Assembly (NCBI GenBank): GCA_021234155.1
Contig: JAJEKV010000059.1
Location: 909,844 to 973,843, forward strand
Origin: Isoetes taiwanensis
Taxonomy: Eukaryota; Streptophyta; Lycopodiopsida; Isoetales; Isoetaceae
Length of the DNA stretch: 64,000 nt
Direction: 5' to 3'
A model generated the notes under the pieces. It was not told the origin of the DNA. It ran no database searches and was given only the letters and a program-made list of their open reading frames with translations. Positions 52,900 through 64,000 of this stretch are shown here, piece after piece. How positions within the stretch are numbered: position 1 is the first letter of the stretch; each line of letters opens with the position of its first letter. The position numbers and the translations under genes are program-made.

Positions 52900-55600
52900 A
52901 GCAGGATATAGAGTGTAGAGATAGTATTCTGAACAACAGTGTGCAAATATTAATTAACTTCCTACATAGGAATTACAGGCATAAAACGTCAATTTAGGCA
53001 AGGTTTGCACGGATAAATTTTAGTATATAAGACCGTCCATAGCTTGGATTAAGCTTAAAAGGACCCACAACACAGGCCCACCATGGCCGTCCAAGTGATG
53101 TTATATGTAAAATCACGACCAATCTGCCAAGTGTTGAATTTAAGAAGTGCCACTCTAGATCTAGCTCTACTGTTCATTTCTAGAGGAGAAGCTCCTCGAG
53201 CTTTGTAATTATCGGCCGGGGTTGTTGAAAACCTATACTAGGTGTTACCTCTGTAAAAAATTAAAATAACCATAAACTGGCATTGTCATACACCACTGTT
53301 GCATCATCCATATCCCATCATAGTCACTTTATTTCCCTCTTTCTTCCTTCGAGTCACATAAGAGGTTTAAAATGCAAAAAGTAAAATAAATAGTAGGTAG
53401 TCCGGCATGGCAGTGCATGCCAGGCTTATGCTTAATCCCGAGCTCTTGGTGGGTCTTTTTTTGGCAGAGCTTCTGCTTTATTTGGTTTAAACATGATGCT
53501 TTAATCCTGCCGCTGTAACTACATGTGCCATAGCTATGATACTGCCCACATGTTGCTTTGCTTCTGAGCTAACCTAACTTTAGTAAGAGCTTAGATTCTC
53601 GTACCTCCTTCTATCTCCCCTGAATTTGGAGCTGCATTAAAAATGCCGATTCCGTGCCGCTACAGAAAATTACCTGCATCAAACAGGATTTGATCAATCC
53701 ATTGATCCACATACAGAAGCAACTTTTGAAATTTTACAGTGTACCTGATTACCAAAAGCTTGAAGCAAGGATTAACCTAATTTCATCTGAGGTAAGAGTT
53801 TGTCCTATATGGATCCAACGGCAATTTGAAATGTCCTTTCTGCTGCGCAGAGGCCAATGCCAATGGAAAAAAGCATGGCATCTCGTCATAGCTGCTCTGA
53901 GTTGTCCTTGAGTCACGCTCCTGGCCAAAAACCCTAAAAGCCTGCATCCTTGTCTTCTATGCTTCCTTTTTTTTTTTGTTTTTCGGATAAGCATTCTACC
54001 AAAAATGTAATTATTGGTTATTCTATGTCTTCTACATGAGTGGAGGATGAATCATTATTTCTTTCTTGGAGAATAGACTATATGGTTTATTTCTTTGGGC
54101 ACTGTCTTGAAAACAATGTGAATGATAAGTGTGCACCTACTCATTTTCTTGCTCTTGGGAAGGAGATAAGGTATATTGATGTCAGTGGCATAGCTCACAA
54201 AGCCAGAGTGCATTGAGCTGCTTTAGCAACAAGCAAAGGAGTAGCACGTGATGGAAATGATCATCAATGACTCTAGCCCTCTATCAGATTCTGAAATGGA
54301 CATCAACGTCGTAGTCCAACTGTCTTGGATTACAACAATCCCATTTCAAGTTTATATGTCTGGAATTCGGTACGATGGCGGAGTCATTTTTTTATGCCTA
54401 CATAAGGGATTTCACAATTATTGAACAATTATTGATTGCATAGCATAATTCAAGAACTAGTCGGCAAGGGAAATGTTGAAAATAAACCAAAGAAGAGAAC
54501 TAAAATAAGTTTTTTTAACGTCCAGTAGTCTACGGGGTAAGTTTTATATATATGCCATAGTGAAAATTTGGCGAGGAAATTTTTTGGAATGATGTCTCCA
54601 CGATAGTTATGTCATGATAAGGGGCATCTCTTAATGACAAATACAGTGATTGTTAACTTGCTATTAATAAGTCTTGCAACTTCATCATTGTTCTAAGAAG
54701 ACAAAGAATTTTTATCGTCCACGGAGACCAAGGTGTCTAAGCCCATTACAACACAGAACCAAAAACACCATGCCCATGCCCATGAAAGATTTTTGAGAGA
54801 AAAATCTTTATAGTTATTCATGAATATGCACGTCAATAGATTCTCAATGGATATAGCTTGTTTTGTTAGTCAAGAACCTCGATGGTATAAGATGCTAGTA
54901 CCACCATTACAGCCTTCTGCAAAAGCACTGTAATGGCTGAGTACAACCCACTCCTATCATAATGCCTCTCTATCACATGTTTGAATTCGCCTCGGTTTGG
55001 ACATCCTTGACACTATTCCTCGGCCTACCCATGGTATTCCCATCTATGGGGATGCTCTTTTGTCTCTCTAGCGCCTTGTTCCTAGCCTCCTCTCTCTCTA
55101 GAATTGACCCTTCATCCTTGCACACCACACTCACTCCCTTCCTTGTTCCAGATTCTGTTGACTGTGTCCAGATTCTGGCAGCATCAAAATGCACGTATGC
55201 GTGTGGCGTGCCTCATTCAAGCCTACGCCCTTGTTTTACGTCTTCAACCCACATTCTCTCTCTAGACTCAAACCCAAGAGCTCGAATAGCCCACTCCCAA
55301 CTCCTTCCCATTCCAAAAGAATTTCCACAATAACTAGAATTGAACCTCCCCAAACCCCCCCAAGGGTGGGCATTCTTTATGCTTTCTTTTTTATCTTTGA
55401 ATTCTTAAATACTCCTTGTGCACTTTTAATTCGCCCCTTGACCTTGCAAACTCCAATCAACAATGACCACTTGTGTACCCCCTACCTAAACTCCCACCTG
55501 GATGGGGACACCCCTCAAGCCACAGCCCAAGCCCAAGCCCAGTCCCCGATTAATGCCAGGCATGCCCCCAAGCTCAGACAGGACGAGCCCGCCCAGGAGA
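52900..55600. other. Intergenic DNA upstream of PIP1 and 5' of LINE-B
   Basis: No gene supported. Short frames at 53654-53994 and 54962-55605 on both strands carry no motif. The CT-rich segment at 55.0-55.6 kb may be the 5' UTR of LINE-B. Confidence 0.5.
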
Positions 55601-55667
55601 ATTAGGCGGATGGCCCCCCACAAAAACAGCTCCAACCAGATGGCAGAACCAGGAAGAGGCCATTTCC

Positions 55668-56933
55668 ATGAGGAGAGAGGCACGGGCGAAGGCCCAATCA
55701 ACAAGATTGACCCGAGAAGAGATTGATTGTTCCTCAGATCTGACTGCAGATCAGGCACAGACGATGGCCTTGAAACAACTGGAGGCAAGAATCGCATGCA
55801 ACAGGACCCGAATTGCAGACCTGGCAGAAGAGGTCCAGTCCTCGACACCCCATGTTCTCAGAAGACAACTCGCAGCAGAGAGGTAGCAGATTGCAGAGAT
55901 GGAGACCCACACACAACAACTAAAAGACGAGATCAGTTTGGCACACTTTGAAAGACAACAACAGAAGCAAGATCTTGTTGACATGCGAGTTCGTGTGGAC
56001 TTCCTCTCCAATATTATAGAGACCATGGCACAAGATAGGCAGCGTGCTGATTAGAAGATAATGGCAACCATCTCCCGCCTCTAATCAGAAGTCGCGAAGG
56101 CGGCCACCACCGTGCGAAGCGTGCAGATTGCCTTTGAAGCGAGCCAGTCGGAGTTGAGAGTGCTTCAGAGAAAGGCCGAGACACGAGACCAGAAGTTGTA
56201 GGAGCTCCGGGCAACCGTCGTCCAGCAAGGCAAGGACCTTCATGCGGAAGCCCATGAACAATTGCGGCAATGCACACATTGGCAAGGCAACAGCTATTCC
56301 AGCAGGAGCTAAGCTCCTGACTACAGAGAGCAGCGGCCACAGCACGGGACATACAGATCCACATACCTGACAACCTGCAAGATGCCAACCAGGGCGGCCC
56401 ACTGCTGCATCACCAAGCAACCCCATGCCACCACCACCCCACCACAGGCCACAACCCACGTCCACCACTTCAGAGTTCCAGGAGAGGAGCCACAATGTGG
56501 TGGTGCACAGCTTGACAGAGGAGACAGGAGAACACCTCATCAACCGACTCCAAACACAGATCCTGACCCGGATGACATTTCACACGCCCGTACACATTGT
56601 TAGGGTGACACCCATGGAGCCCAACGCCCTGACCGTCCCAGGGTGGTCACCTTCACAATCAGGGACGCGCAAGAGCGAGCGACCATCCTGCGCCAAGGCA
56701 GGCAGTTGAAGGGGACTGCCATGTATATGGACTGGGATCTGACTCCGGCACAGCAGGAGGACTCCAGGCATAACTTGGAGAAAGTCAAGAGTGTCCAAAA
56801 ACAGGGAGGGGCAGCAGGGCTGGTCCGGGGAAGGATGCAGATCTTCAGGCCACCAAATGCGGATGCAAGCATCTCAAACCCTCGAGGCCCTTCTACTGCG
56901 ACCCCAGTTGCACCTCCTGCTACAATGGCCTGA
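55668..56933 (+). pseudogene. LINE-B ORF1: coiled coil and RRM-like domain
   Basis: A long heptad-rich region (LEARIACNRTRIADLAEEV, LKDEISLAHFERQQQKQDL) spans 55668-56260 in one frame with stops TAG at 55884, 52-54 of 56052, 56199 and TAA at 56082. Then an RRM-like block runs across two frames: NVVVHSLTEETGEHL, HIVRVTPMEPNALTVP, RVVTFTIRDAQERATILRQG, GTAMYMDWDLTPAQQEDSRH. This is the usual make-up of LINE ORF1 RNA-binding chaperones, which coat element RNA. Confidence 0.75.
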
Positions 56934-57032
56934 CCTGCCACTGCCAACATGTCACATGCCGCCGCCACCTCCACCACTGCCCCTTGTGCTGCCACTTCCA
57001 AACCTACTGCTGAAGCTCCTGTCGGCAAATAG

Positions 57033-57861
57033 GGATCGTGCCTACGCATGGTCTCTTGGAATTGTTGGGGCTTCCCATGACAGAAGGGAGACACTCAACT
57101 CAGTTGCCGCCGATATGGACCTTATCTTCCTTATGGAAGCATGGGAGCATGCTGGACATAGACTATCCGACTTGCCAGGATACCATCGCTACTCCATCTT
57201 CAATGAAAGCATAGGAAAGCGGGGGCACGGAGGGGTCACCTACTACGACCGGACAGCCCTGGCACAGTCACTTTCCCTGTCCAAGACAGACAAGCATAAC
57301 AGGTACCTGTGGGTATGCGTGCAGAATTGCGGTGGTAGCCCTCTCTTTGTGGCAGTCTGCTACTTCCTACATGCCGAGAGCAACTTCTATCACAATCATC
57401 CGGACATGGATAGGTTGGAGCCCTATGTCGATCTATATGCCGACATACAGCAGTACAAGTAGAAGGGTAGTGTCATGCTCGTTGGAGACTTCAATGCCTG
57501 CACTAGCATGGAACAACCGATGAGATTTGACCCTCTGACAGATGATGTGTTGCAACTGAGCCCTTCAGAAGGAGCTTGGCCACGGGCATTAGCTGACATT
57601 CAGGTCTCGCGCTATGGGAGGCAGTTGTTGGTGCTCTGCAGTATCTTTGACCTAGTGATTTGCAATGGACTAGCAGAGCGGCCATCCACCAGTCAGCACA
57701 CTTGCAGGCAAGAGAACCAAGAAGGTGGGACCAGCGTGGTAGACTATGTTTTGGTGGCCGAGCAGGACATGCATCTCATCATATATTTTCGAGTGGGAAC
57801 AGATGGTAGGGATGAGGAGGTGGACTCAGACCACCTCCCCCTTTACTTGCAGCTGGCTTGA
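57033..57861 (+). pseudogene. LINE-B endonuclease domain
   Basis: APE-type endonuclease: MVSWNCWGF at the N-terminus (about 57047), a frameshift near 57075, then FLMEAWEH, GGVTYYDR, MLVGDFNACTS and SVVDYVLVAEQ, ending SDHLPLYLQL. These are the ordered E, GDFN, D and SDH motifs that nick target DNA for reverse transcription. One in-frame TAG at 57460-57462. Confidence 0.85.
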
Positions 57862-58249
57862 CAGGTTGCTCCAGACGCCTGTCCAACACCTCCTCGTATG
57901 CCCCAGCTCAGACTGGACTATGAGCGCGCTCATACTTTCTCCCAGATGCTTACGAGAACCTGGCAAGCATCTCAGAGTGCCCAACACTAGAGCAGCAGGC
58001 AGGGTCATTGACATCCTCCGGGCTGCTGCAGAGAGATGTTTTGGGAGAAGTCGCCCCTAACAAACCTCGAGAGCTACGACCTTTCCACGTAACCAGTGGT
58101 TTGATGCCGAGTGCAAGAAACGCAAACGCTGGCCCTGCCAAGTCACAGATCCTGCTATACGCCTGGATATAGTGAAGCAATACTGCACTTTCCTTAAGGC
58201 TAGAAAGGCCAGGTACATTGCGGCCCATCAACTGGAAATGTTCTTCCTC

Positions 58250-60183
58250 CTAGAACGTCATCCCAGGACCTTCTGGCAAAGAGTACTCAGGAGGCCAGTG
58301 CCGCCCACAGGAAACATCACTCCAGACTAGTGGGGGCAATACCTACAACAGCTTTATAACCATGAGGGTGCACGGGCGGTATTAGTACCCTTTCCTCCCC
58401 CCCAGTAGGACCCAGTGCTGGAAATCACAGAGGCGGAGGTAGCGCAGGGGCTGCAACGTCTAGCCAATGGAAAAGCACCAGACCTTGATGGCATGCAGGC
58501 AGAGTTACTCAAGTGGGCAGGACCATCCACGGCACTGGTACTAACCGATATTTTCAACAAGGCATTGTGGGAAGGTTTTCCCCGCAATGGAATGGACTAC
58601 TGACAGGGTTGTCCCAATCTACAAGGCAGGAGACCCGCACTACCCGGCCAATTACCGAACCATCATGATCAGCTCAGTGTTTTCAAAGCTCCTCGTCGGG
58701 ATCCTCAAGCGGCAGTTGATAGGATGGGCAGAGGTAGCAGAAGTGCGGGCACTCATGTAGGTAGAATTCAGGCCAAGACACTCAACCATAGATCATATCT
58801 TCACGCTGCAGACTCTGATTGAGGACAACAGGAACTGTCAACAAGATCTATATTGTTGCTTCGTAGATTTCGCCAAGGCTTTTGACACTGTGCGGGAAAA
58901 GTTATGGACAAGACTGTAGCAGCTAGACGTCCCTGCCGAACTGCAGAACGTGTACATGTTATATGAGACATGCACAACCAGCGGGCCAAGCATTCGAGAG
59001 CAGTATCGAGGTCCGCCAGGGATGCCCTCTCTCTCACCCTATTTGGCCTGTATATTGATCAGCTGGAGAGATGGTTCGCTGATAATGGAGGCACTGGAGC
59101 TCAACTCCTACACGGATCACCAGGTAGCTAATCTATGCTGATGATGTGGACCTCCTAGCACATACTCAAGCAGACATGCAATGCCATCTTGATGCCCTGG
59201 ACACATTTTGCCAGATGACTGACAGGCGCGTCAACTTAGCCAACCAACGTAGTTCTCGTATCGTCCTCACGCCAGCCAAGGGCCCCAACCCTCACTTATC
59301 GTGGCCAAAATATTGAAGTGGTGCCCGCTTACAAATATTTGGGGGTGGAGTTCCTGTCGGCCATGAACTGCGACAATTCCCCGCTGCGAGCTGCAACAGG
59401 TTGGAAGGCACTCTATGCAATGCAGAACAATTGCCACAAGGCAGAGCTGTATGATTGGGCCCACCAATCGCACCTATTCAAGGTGTTAGTAGAACCTATG
59501 CTTTTGTATGGGGTCGAGGTCTGGGGCCCGGTGGTTTCCCTCGCCACTTGGAATGACTTGGAGCAAGTGCAAAAAGCTTTCTTGGCACGTGCCCTAGGGG
59601 TGAAGTCCACAGTCCCATACCAGATATTATTGCAGGAAACATGTTTCTCGCCTCTTCAAATGGCTGGCCAGATGGAATGTACAGGAGCAAAGATGCATCC
59701 GAGTGCAAACGGAGGCAGATCGCCACAGTCTCAGACAATACCTTGACATATGCTTCCTTAGCAAGCTATGGGATGCCAGCATCCTTTGAACAGGTCAAGA
59801 CGGCACATTATCAATGCCATATAAATCCCATGTTAGGGCGGGGCCCACAATGCTACCTGCACAGTCATCTACCCATGAAAAAGTGCAGATCCATTGCCTC
59901 TATCCGAATAGGTGCACACCATCTCCAGATTGAGATGGGGACATGGATTGGGGAGTCGCGTCAGGAGAGGCTTTGTCAACGCTGCCAGGTTGGAGCTGTG
60001 GAAGACAAATGCCACACCCTTCAGAGTTGTCCGGTATATGATGACATTTGGATACGTGAGCTGGTCCGCCCTGGCCAGCCCCTACATGATATGCTGAGCA
60101 CAAGCTCGGTACGAAGGTTGGGATCATACCTTCAAGAGATCATGGATCGCCGAAATCAGCTCGGTCCTCAGGCACTTACCTGA
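58250..60183 (+). pseudogene. LINE-B reverse transcriptase and C-terminal zinc knuckle
   Basis: ITEAEVAQGLQRLANGKAPD opens the fingers. VPIYKAGD and NYRTIMISSVFSKLL, CCFVDFAKAFDTV (motif A), LIYADDVDLLAHT at about 59130-59165 (motif C, catalytic YADD) and YKYLGVEF follow. The C-terminal region contains CQRCQVGAVEDKCHTLQSCP, a CCHC knuckle. TAG stops at 58328, 58406, 58758 and 58917 plus several frameshifts break it. Confidence 0.85.
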
Positions 60184-60259
60184 TACGTGTACATATATAC
60201 AAGAAATTTAATGCGTCCTACAGTGCATGTTCGAGTTTTAGCATGTTCCTATGCTGCAA

Positions 60260-60960
60260 GTTCTTGTCGTGCCCTACATTCTAAAAGAATCTCGTGAGAA
60301 TACTCTAAATTCATAGATTCTCTAAGATTCTACTAAGGTTCTCTTGGAGGTTTCGTGGAGATTCCTCTAAATTTTGTAAGATTCCCTCTAGATTCCATTA
60401 GATTTCCATAGATTCTCCAAGATTCTATGAAGATCCTCTTAGATTCCTTTAGATCCCTTTAGATTTTATGAGATTGCCCTAGGTTCCCTTACATTATATG
60501 AGATTCAAAGAGATTCTATAAAGATTCCCCTAGATACTCTAAGATTTCATCAACATTTTCTTAGATTCCCTTAGATTTTATAAAGATTCCCTTAGGTCCC
60601 CTAGATTTTAAGAGATTCCCTTAGGCTTGTAATATTTTCCTAGATTCATTTTCTTAGATTTCGTTAGATTCTCTTGGATTCCTTTACATGATTCTAAGAC
60701 TTTCTCGAACATTCTAAGACTTTCAAAATATCCTAGAACTTTCTGGAAGTATTTCCCTAGATTCTCTTATATTTCCATAGATTTCTCTACATTCTAGAAC
60801 ATTCTAGAACTTATTAGAACAATTTGGAACTTTCTGGAAGAATTTTCTTAGATTTCCCCCAGATTCTCTTATGTTCTAGAATTTTCTAGAATATTTTACA
60901 TTCTAGAACTCTTTTGAACTAGCTAGAATGTTATACTCTCCTTTATCTTAATTAGAATAT
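60260..60960. repeat. Degenerate AGATTCCCTTAGATT-type repeat field
   Basis: About 700 bp of diverged short units (TAGATTCCCTTAGATT, TTCTAGAAC) with no clear period. It lies in the 3' UTR region of LINE-B, which suggests expansion or insertion after the element integrated. Confidence 0.7.
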
Positions 60961-61005
60961 TACCCTTAAGTATATTTGAAATATAAATTATTCATGGAAT
61001 TAGTA

Positions 61006-61070
61006 CTTGGTCTAGTGGTTAGAATTGGGGGCTAGGAATGTTAATGACTAGGGTTCAAATCCCCCACACA
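61006..61070 (+). mobile_element. tRNA-derived SINE-like sequence
   Basis: TGGTCTAGTGGTTAG fits a polymerase III box A and GGTTCAAATCC fits box B, about 35 bp apart. The flanks do not pair as a 7 bp acceptor stem, so this is not a functional tRNA. It looks like a tRNA-Glu/Asp-type SINE head or tRNA relic. Confidence 0.5.
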
Positions 61071-61109
61071 ATATAAGAATTTTAAAAGCCTCTCCTTAAG
61101 GGACGAGCA

Positions 61110-61520
61110 TTTAACGTGAGCCGTAGGATCTTGAACCCGATCAAGGGTCGAGATCTCACCACGTGATAATAATTAAAGAAACATGAGCATGGGATCTATT
61201 ACATATAATTCCCAAAGCCATGTGCACCGTAGGATATGTGCTAAGCCACGTGAGCCGTAGGATCCTAGATCGACGATCAAGATCAAGAACAATCTGGACC
61301 GCAGGATCAATTACATATAGTTCCCAAAGCCATGTGCACCGTAGGGTGTGTCTCAAAGCAATGCGAGCCGTAGGATCTCGAACCGACGATCAGAATCAAA
61401 TCAACCTGGACCGTAGGATCGCTTACATATAATTTATATACAAACTCCCAAGCCATCTGGGTCGTACGATACATCCCAAAGCCACGTGAGCTGTAGGATC
61501 CCGAATGGACGGTCGGATTG
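61110..61520. repeat. CCGTAGGATC repeat field, roughly 110 bp higher-order unit
   Basis: About nine variants of (A/G)CCGTAGGATC spaced 40-60 bp. A longer unit (GAGCCGTAGGATC … CGACGATCA … CTGGACCGTAGGATC … CCCAAAGCCATGTGCACCG) is repeated about three times. Confidence 0.75.
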
Positions 61521-61755
61521 GACAAACATAAGAACATATATATGTTAGATATATTTCCCCCATGATATATATTTGTATTTGTATTTGTACAGTTTGATAG
61601 CAAACCTATTCCTGTCACGATTTTTCCCCCACACACCCTTCCGCGGGGGGGGGGGTAAACTGGATAGTAATATGCTTGCTGCGCCTCCTGTTTGGGTCCC
61701 ATAGGCCAATTGGTCTCCGTGGACAATAAAAACTTTATTCTATTCTATTCCTATT

Positions 61756-63009
61756 TAATAATATTGATATATCATGTTCCTAAATGGCTCACAGGCCCAT
61801 ATGTCTGTTTCAATTTTGAGATGACGTGCATTTGTACGAAGAGATGCAATTGTTATATGCCTCTTCATTGGGTAAATATACGAATAGGTATCCATGTGGA
61901 CCATGAAGCAGTGTAGGATTAATCTGTCCTTGTCATATTCTGTTTTAATCCCGGCATTTCAAAGCTTACTGAGAAAACTTATTTTTAGATAATACATCAG
62001 GTGAGTAATGTAACCGCTGGGTATTACATGAACATGTTATTAGCCATTAGCGGATATAACAGTCTTAGTATCAATCATGATATGTCTATTTAAACTCTAT
62101 TTATGCGATAATTATTCTAACGTGGAAACCAAGTATGCATTCTAAGTATAGGCCCTCTCTGACATGGTGAATCGCTAGTTAAATGGCTTACCTCTTTGGT
62201 CCTGTGTCTTGTGATGTTTTTGATGAATAATAGTAGAATAGAATAGTATAATGTATAAATTATGGTTTTTTCTTGTTGTGCACTCTACCATATTCAACCA
62301 GTATGTACATCCCAAATGTAAGATTGCAATGTCCTATAAGTTTGTTATATTACTTGCGATATTTGTTTATGCAAATTTTCTAGATAGAACAATTATTTAC
62401 GTCATAAAGTAAAACAATTACATTTGACCATTGACATTACTATAACAAATACATTGTAGCCAAGGTATTGACCAAATCAATATTCATGTTGATTTGAAAA
62501 CCAAATACATTCAAATCCTAATGCTTATAATGTCTTCCATTCAATCTAGCAAACTGAGTAATACATATGTCTAGCAGATATAAATACAGCTAGATCAGTC
62601 GATTAAGCTAGGCCAACCAGTTTCAAATTTGATTTAGCTTGACACATGAAGTCGGCATAATAACTTATACAGGTAACTTTTCAAAATAAATACATTCCCT
62701 TCAAGTGAAACCCTAGGCGCCATGTAGTGCAGCTTTTCGCCGGCAACACAGTTTCTAGCATAACTTTTGATCCAGGACTCCGTTTCAGGTGAGGCTTATT
62801 GCGTTGGAAAGCTCTTTCCAGGATCTTTCCGATGGTGTATGGTATGCCCATCTTTGGTTACGTTTTCTGTGTCAAAACAGTCCTGATCCGGCCGGCTTTG
62901 GTAGGGTTTGCAGTATTGGATATTGTGTTTCAGATCTTTTAGATTGAGGCTTCTGCTTTGATTTAAATTTTGTATATAGCCGCTCTGATTTCATTTAGAG
63001 AGCTTCACC
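61756..63009. other. Spacer and probable 5' UTR of the second LINE
   Basis: No gene. 62735-62910 is the inverted partner of 36850-37020 and lies just upstream of the ORF1 start, consistent with a LINE 5' UTR. Confidence 0.45.
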
Positions 63010-63984
63010 ATGACAGAAAGGGCCAGCAATAAGGAGAGATTTGGTGTAAGGATGGCCAGGGAAAAGAAAAAGCCTCCTACTCAGGAATCATTGTTTGCAC
63101 AGGAGGTCCCCCGTCCCACAAGTGCTCGGTCTAGCATACAGCTCCATGGTCAGGGGGGAGCTAATTCCAGTGTAATAATGGAGTTGCCATCTTCTCTTTT
63201 TGGTCCCCAGTGGCCTCTTCATATCGGCACAAGTAGGCCTGGTACATTTACCTTCCAAGATCGGGAGGATCTCCAAAGTGCTCTAGACCTGCAAGTTCAG
63301 TGTTTGCCGCCTACACTTCGTGACCAGGTACGACTCATTCATTCTGAGGGAGGAATGACGGCCACATCTATGATCGTGTCTATTGAGAGATGGACACACT
63401 TATTACAGTTAATACATGCCTTCGTTCCAGACCCTAAAGCCCAGTATGTGTGCACAAGTGATGCCTCAGTACAGACACTAGATACAGAATTACAGCCACA
63501 GAAGAAACATTGTGTTGAAGCTGAAGTGCAGACATTGGAAAGGGAACATGTTGAGGTGGGCGTACAAACATCTCCACAATCCCAAGGGGACCAGGAGTTG
63601 CAGTGTCGCGCTAGCAGACAGGAGCAGGCTACCTCAGTATCTTCTGTTACTAGGAGCCTGAACTTGCGTATTATAGGGGTTGCAGAGGCAGAAGATGATG
63701 CCCTTTCTGATATGGATGCTGCTTTGCATTTTTTCACTGATATCATGCATGTGAAGGCTGGTGGAGTTGTCTCCGCTATTAGGGTGGGAGCGGCAAGACC
63801 TGATCGTCCCCGCCATCTTTTGGTTCAGTTTCAAGACACTCTTAGCCGCTTACATGTTCTTCAGCATGGAAACCATCTCAGAGGGACTAGTTTCTTAGTA
63901 CAGGAGGACCTCTCCCCTCTTCAATTGTGTAACCGTAAGGAGGAGCTCTGCAAGGTGAGGGCAGCCCGCCTGCAAAAGAAATGA
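63010..63984 (+). CDS. LINE ORF1 protein, intact (second LINE, runs off window)
   Basis: An uninterrupted 324-codon frame from ATG to TGA. The N-terminal third is basic. A middle region repeats VQT(L/S) segments (SVQTLDTE, EVQTLERE, GVQTSPQS). The C-terminal third (about residues 215-320) has an ORF1 RRM-like pattern: NLRIIGVAEAEDD, AIRVGAARPDRPRHLLVQF, RLHVLQHGNHLRGTSFLVQE and DLSPLQLCNRKEEL. It is likely an RNA-binding nucleic-acid chaperone. ORF2 would lie beyond the right edge. Its intact frame contrasts with decayed LINE-B, so this copy may be young. Confidence 0.75.
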   Translation: MTERASNKERFGVRMAREKKKPPTQESLFAQEVPRPTSARSSIQLHGQGGANSSVIMELPSSLFGPQWPLHIGTSRPGTFTFQDREDLQSALDLQVQCLPPTLRDQVRLIHSEGGMTATSMIVSIERWTHLLQLIHAFVPDPKAQYVCTSDASVQTLDTELQPQKKHCVEAEVQTLEREHVEVGVQTSPQSQGDQELQCRASRQEQATSVSSVTRSLNLRIIGVAEAEDDALSDMDAALHFFTDIMHVKAGGVVSAIRVGAARPDRPRHLLVQFQDTLSRLHVLQHGNHLRGTSFLVQEDLSPLQLCNRKEELCKVRAARLQKK

Positions 63985-64000
63985 GCAGTGTACAGGGGAG

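Larger units (their letters stand above)
55620..61755 (+). mobile_element. LINE-B, near-full-length decayed non-LTR retrotransposon
   Basis: ORF1 (coiled coil plus RRM-like domain), then endonuclease, reverse transcriptase and C-terminal zinc knuckle follow on the plus strand to a stop at 60183. The 3' UTR is split: its terminal part, TGGGTCCCATAGGCCAATTG then a TTCTA-rich tail, is at 61640-61755, after about 1.4 kb of inserted or expanded repeats. At least eight in-frame stops, seven of them TAG, and several frameshifts make it inactive. Confidence 0.88.

Noticed and set aside
55189-56543. Overlapping ORFs on both strands around the LINE-B start
   Set aside because: GC-rich DNA gives many chance frames; only the frame with heptads and the RRM-like block fits LINE ORF1.
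61006-61070. Functional tRNA gene
   Set aside because: Box A and B are good, but the flanks do not form an acceptor stem and no convincing anticodon arm is present.

Overview
The window is nuclear DNA of a land plant. It has spliced genes with GT-AG introns, plant LTR retrotransposons primed by initiator tRNA-Met, LINEs, foldback elements, and one intact host gene, a PIP1 plasma-membrane aquaporin with the usual four exons. The low gene density and heavily nested repeats would suit a large-genome plant such as a fern or lycophyte. That placement is inference; nothing in the sequence names the species.

Layout. 0-2.4 kb: a foldback element and two decayed exons of a histidine acid phosphatase. 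2.7-8.7 kb: a compact block of unfamiliar short genes. It holds two paralogous ORFs behind CT-rich leaders, a strongly diverged histone H3-fold sequence, and four clusters of a 22-26 bp palindrome that recurs about every 55 bp with unique 32-35 bp spacers. 8.7-11.2 kb: a reversed fragment of a DNA transposon carrying Ulp1-like protease and FCP1-like phosphatase domains. 11.3-16 kb: a minus-strand LINE with an internal 705 bp tandem duplication, a small inverted-repeat element and a nested antisense LINE 3' end. 16.5-20.5 kb: a transposase-like gene broken by the left end of the same DNA transposon. 21-25.2 kb: copia debris and a second foldback element. 25.25-35.29 kb: a complete 10 kb LTR element with a 5 bp target duplication but no recognisable gag-pol; it carries palindromic repeats and a CENH3/H3-like remnant. 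35.3-39.3 kb: a decayed copia pol with nested insertions. 40.26-49.65 kb: a full-length copy of the DNA transposon, 9.4 kb, with 24 bp terminal inverted repeats and a 4 bp target duplication. 51.3-52.8 kb: PIP1. 55.6-61.7 kb: a decayed LINE. 63-64 kb: the start of a second LINE with an intact ORF1.

How the parts fit. Nearly everything except PIP1 is mobile or mobile-derived, and the nesting gives relative ages. The most unusual items are the TIR/4 bp-target-duplication transposon family, which couples a DDE-like transposase to RING, Ulp1-like and FCP1-like genes and has two short non-autonomous relatives here; the regularly spaced palindrome arrays at 3.2-8.6 kb; and two independent histone H3-fold sequences in or beside mobile DNA. 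Many apparent frameshifts lie at A-homopolymers or at CAG/CTG sites where two copies of one element disagree, so some of the broken genes may be sequencing artefacts.
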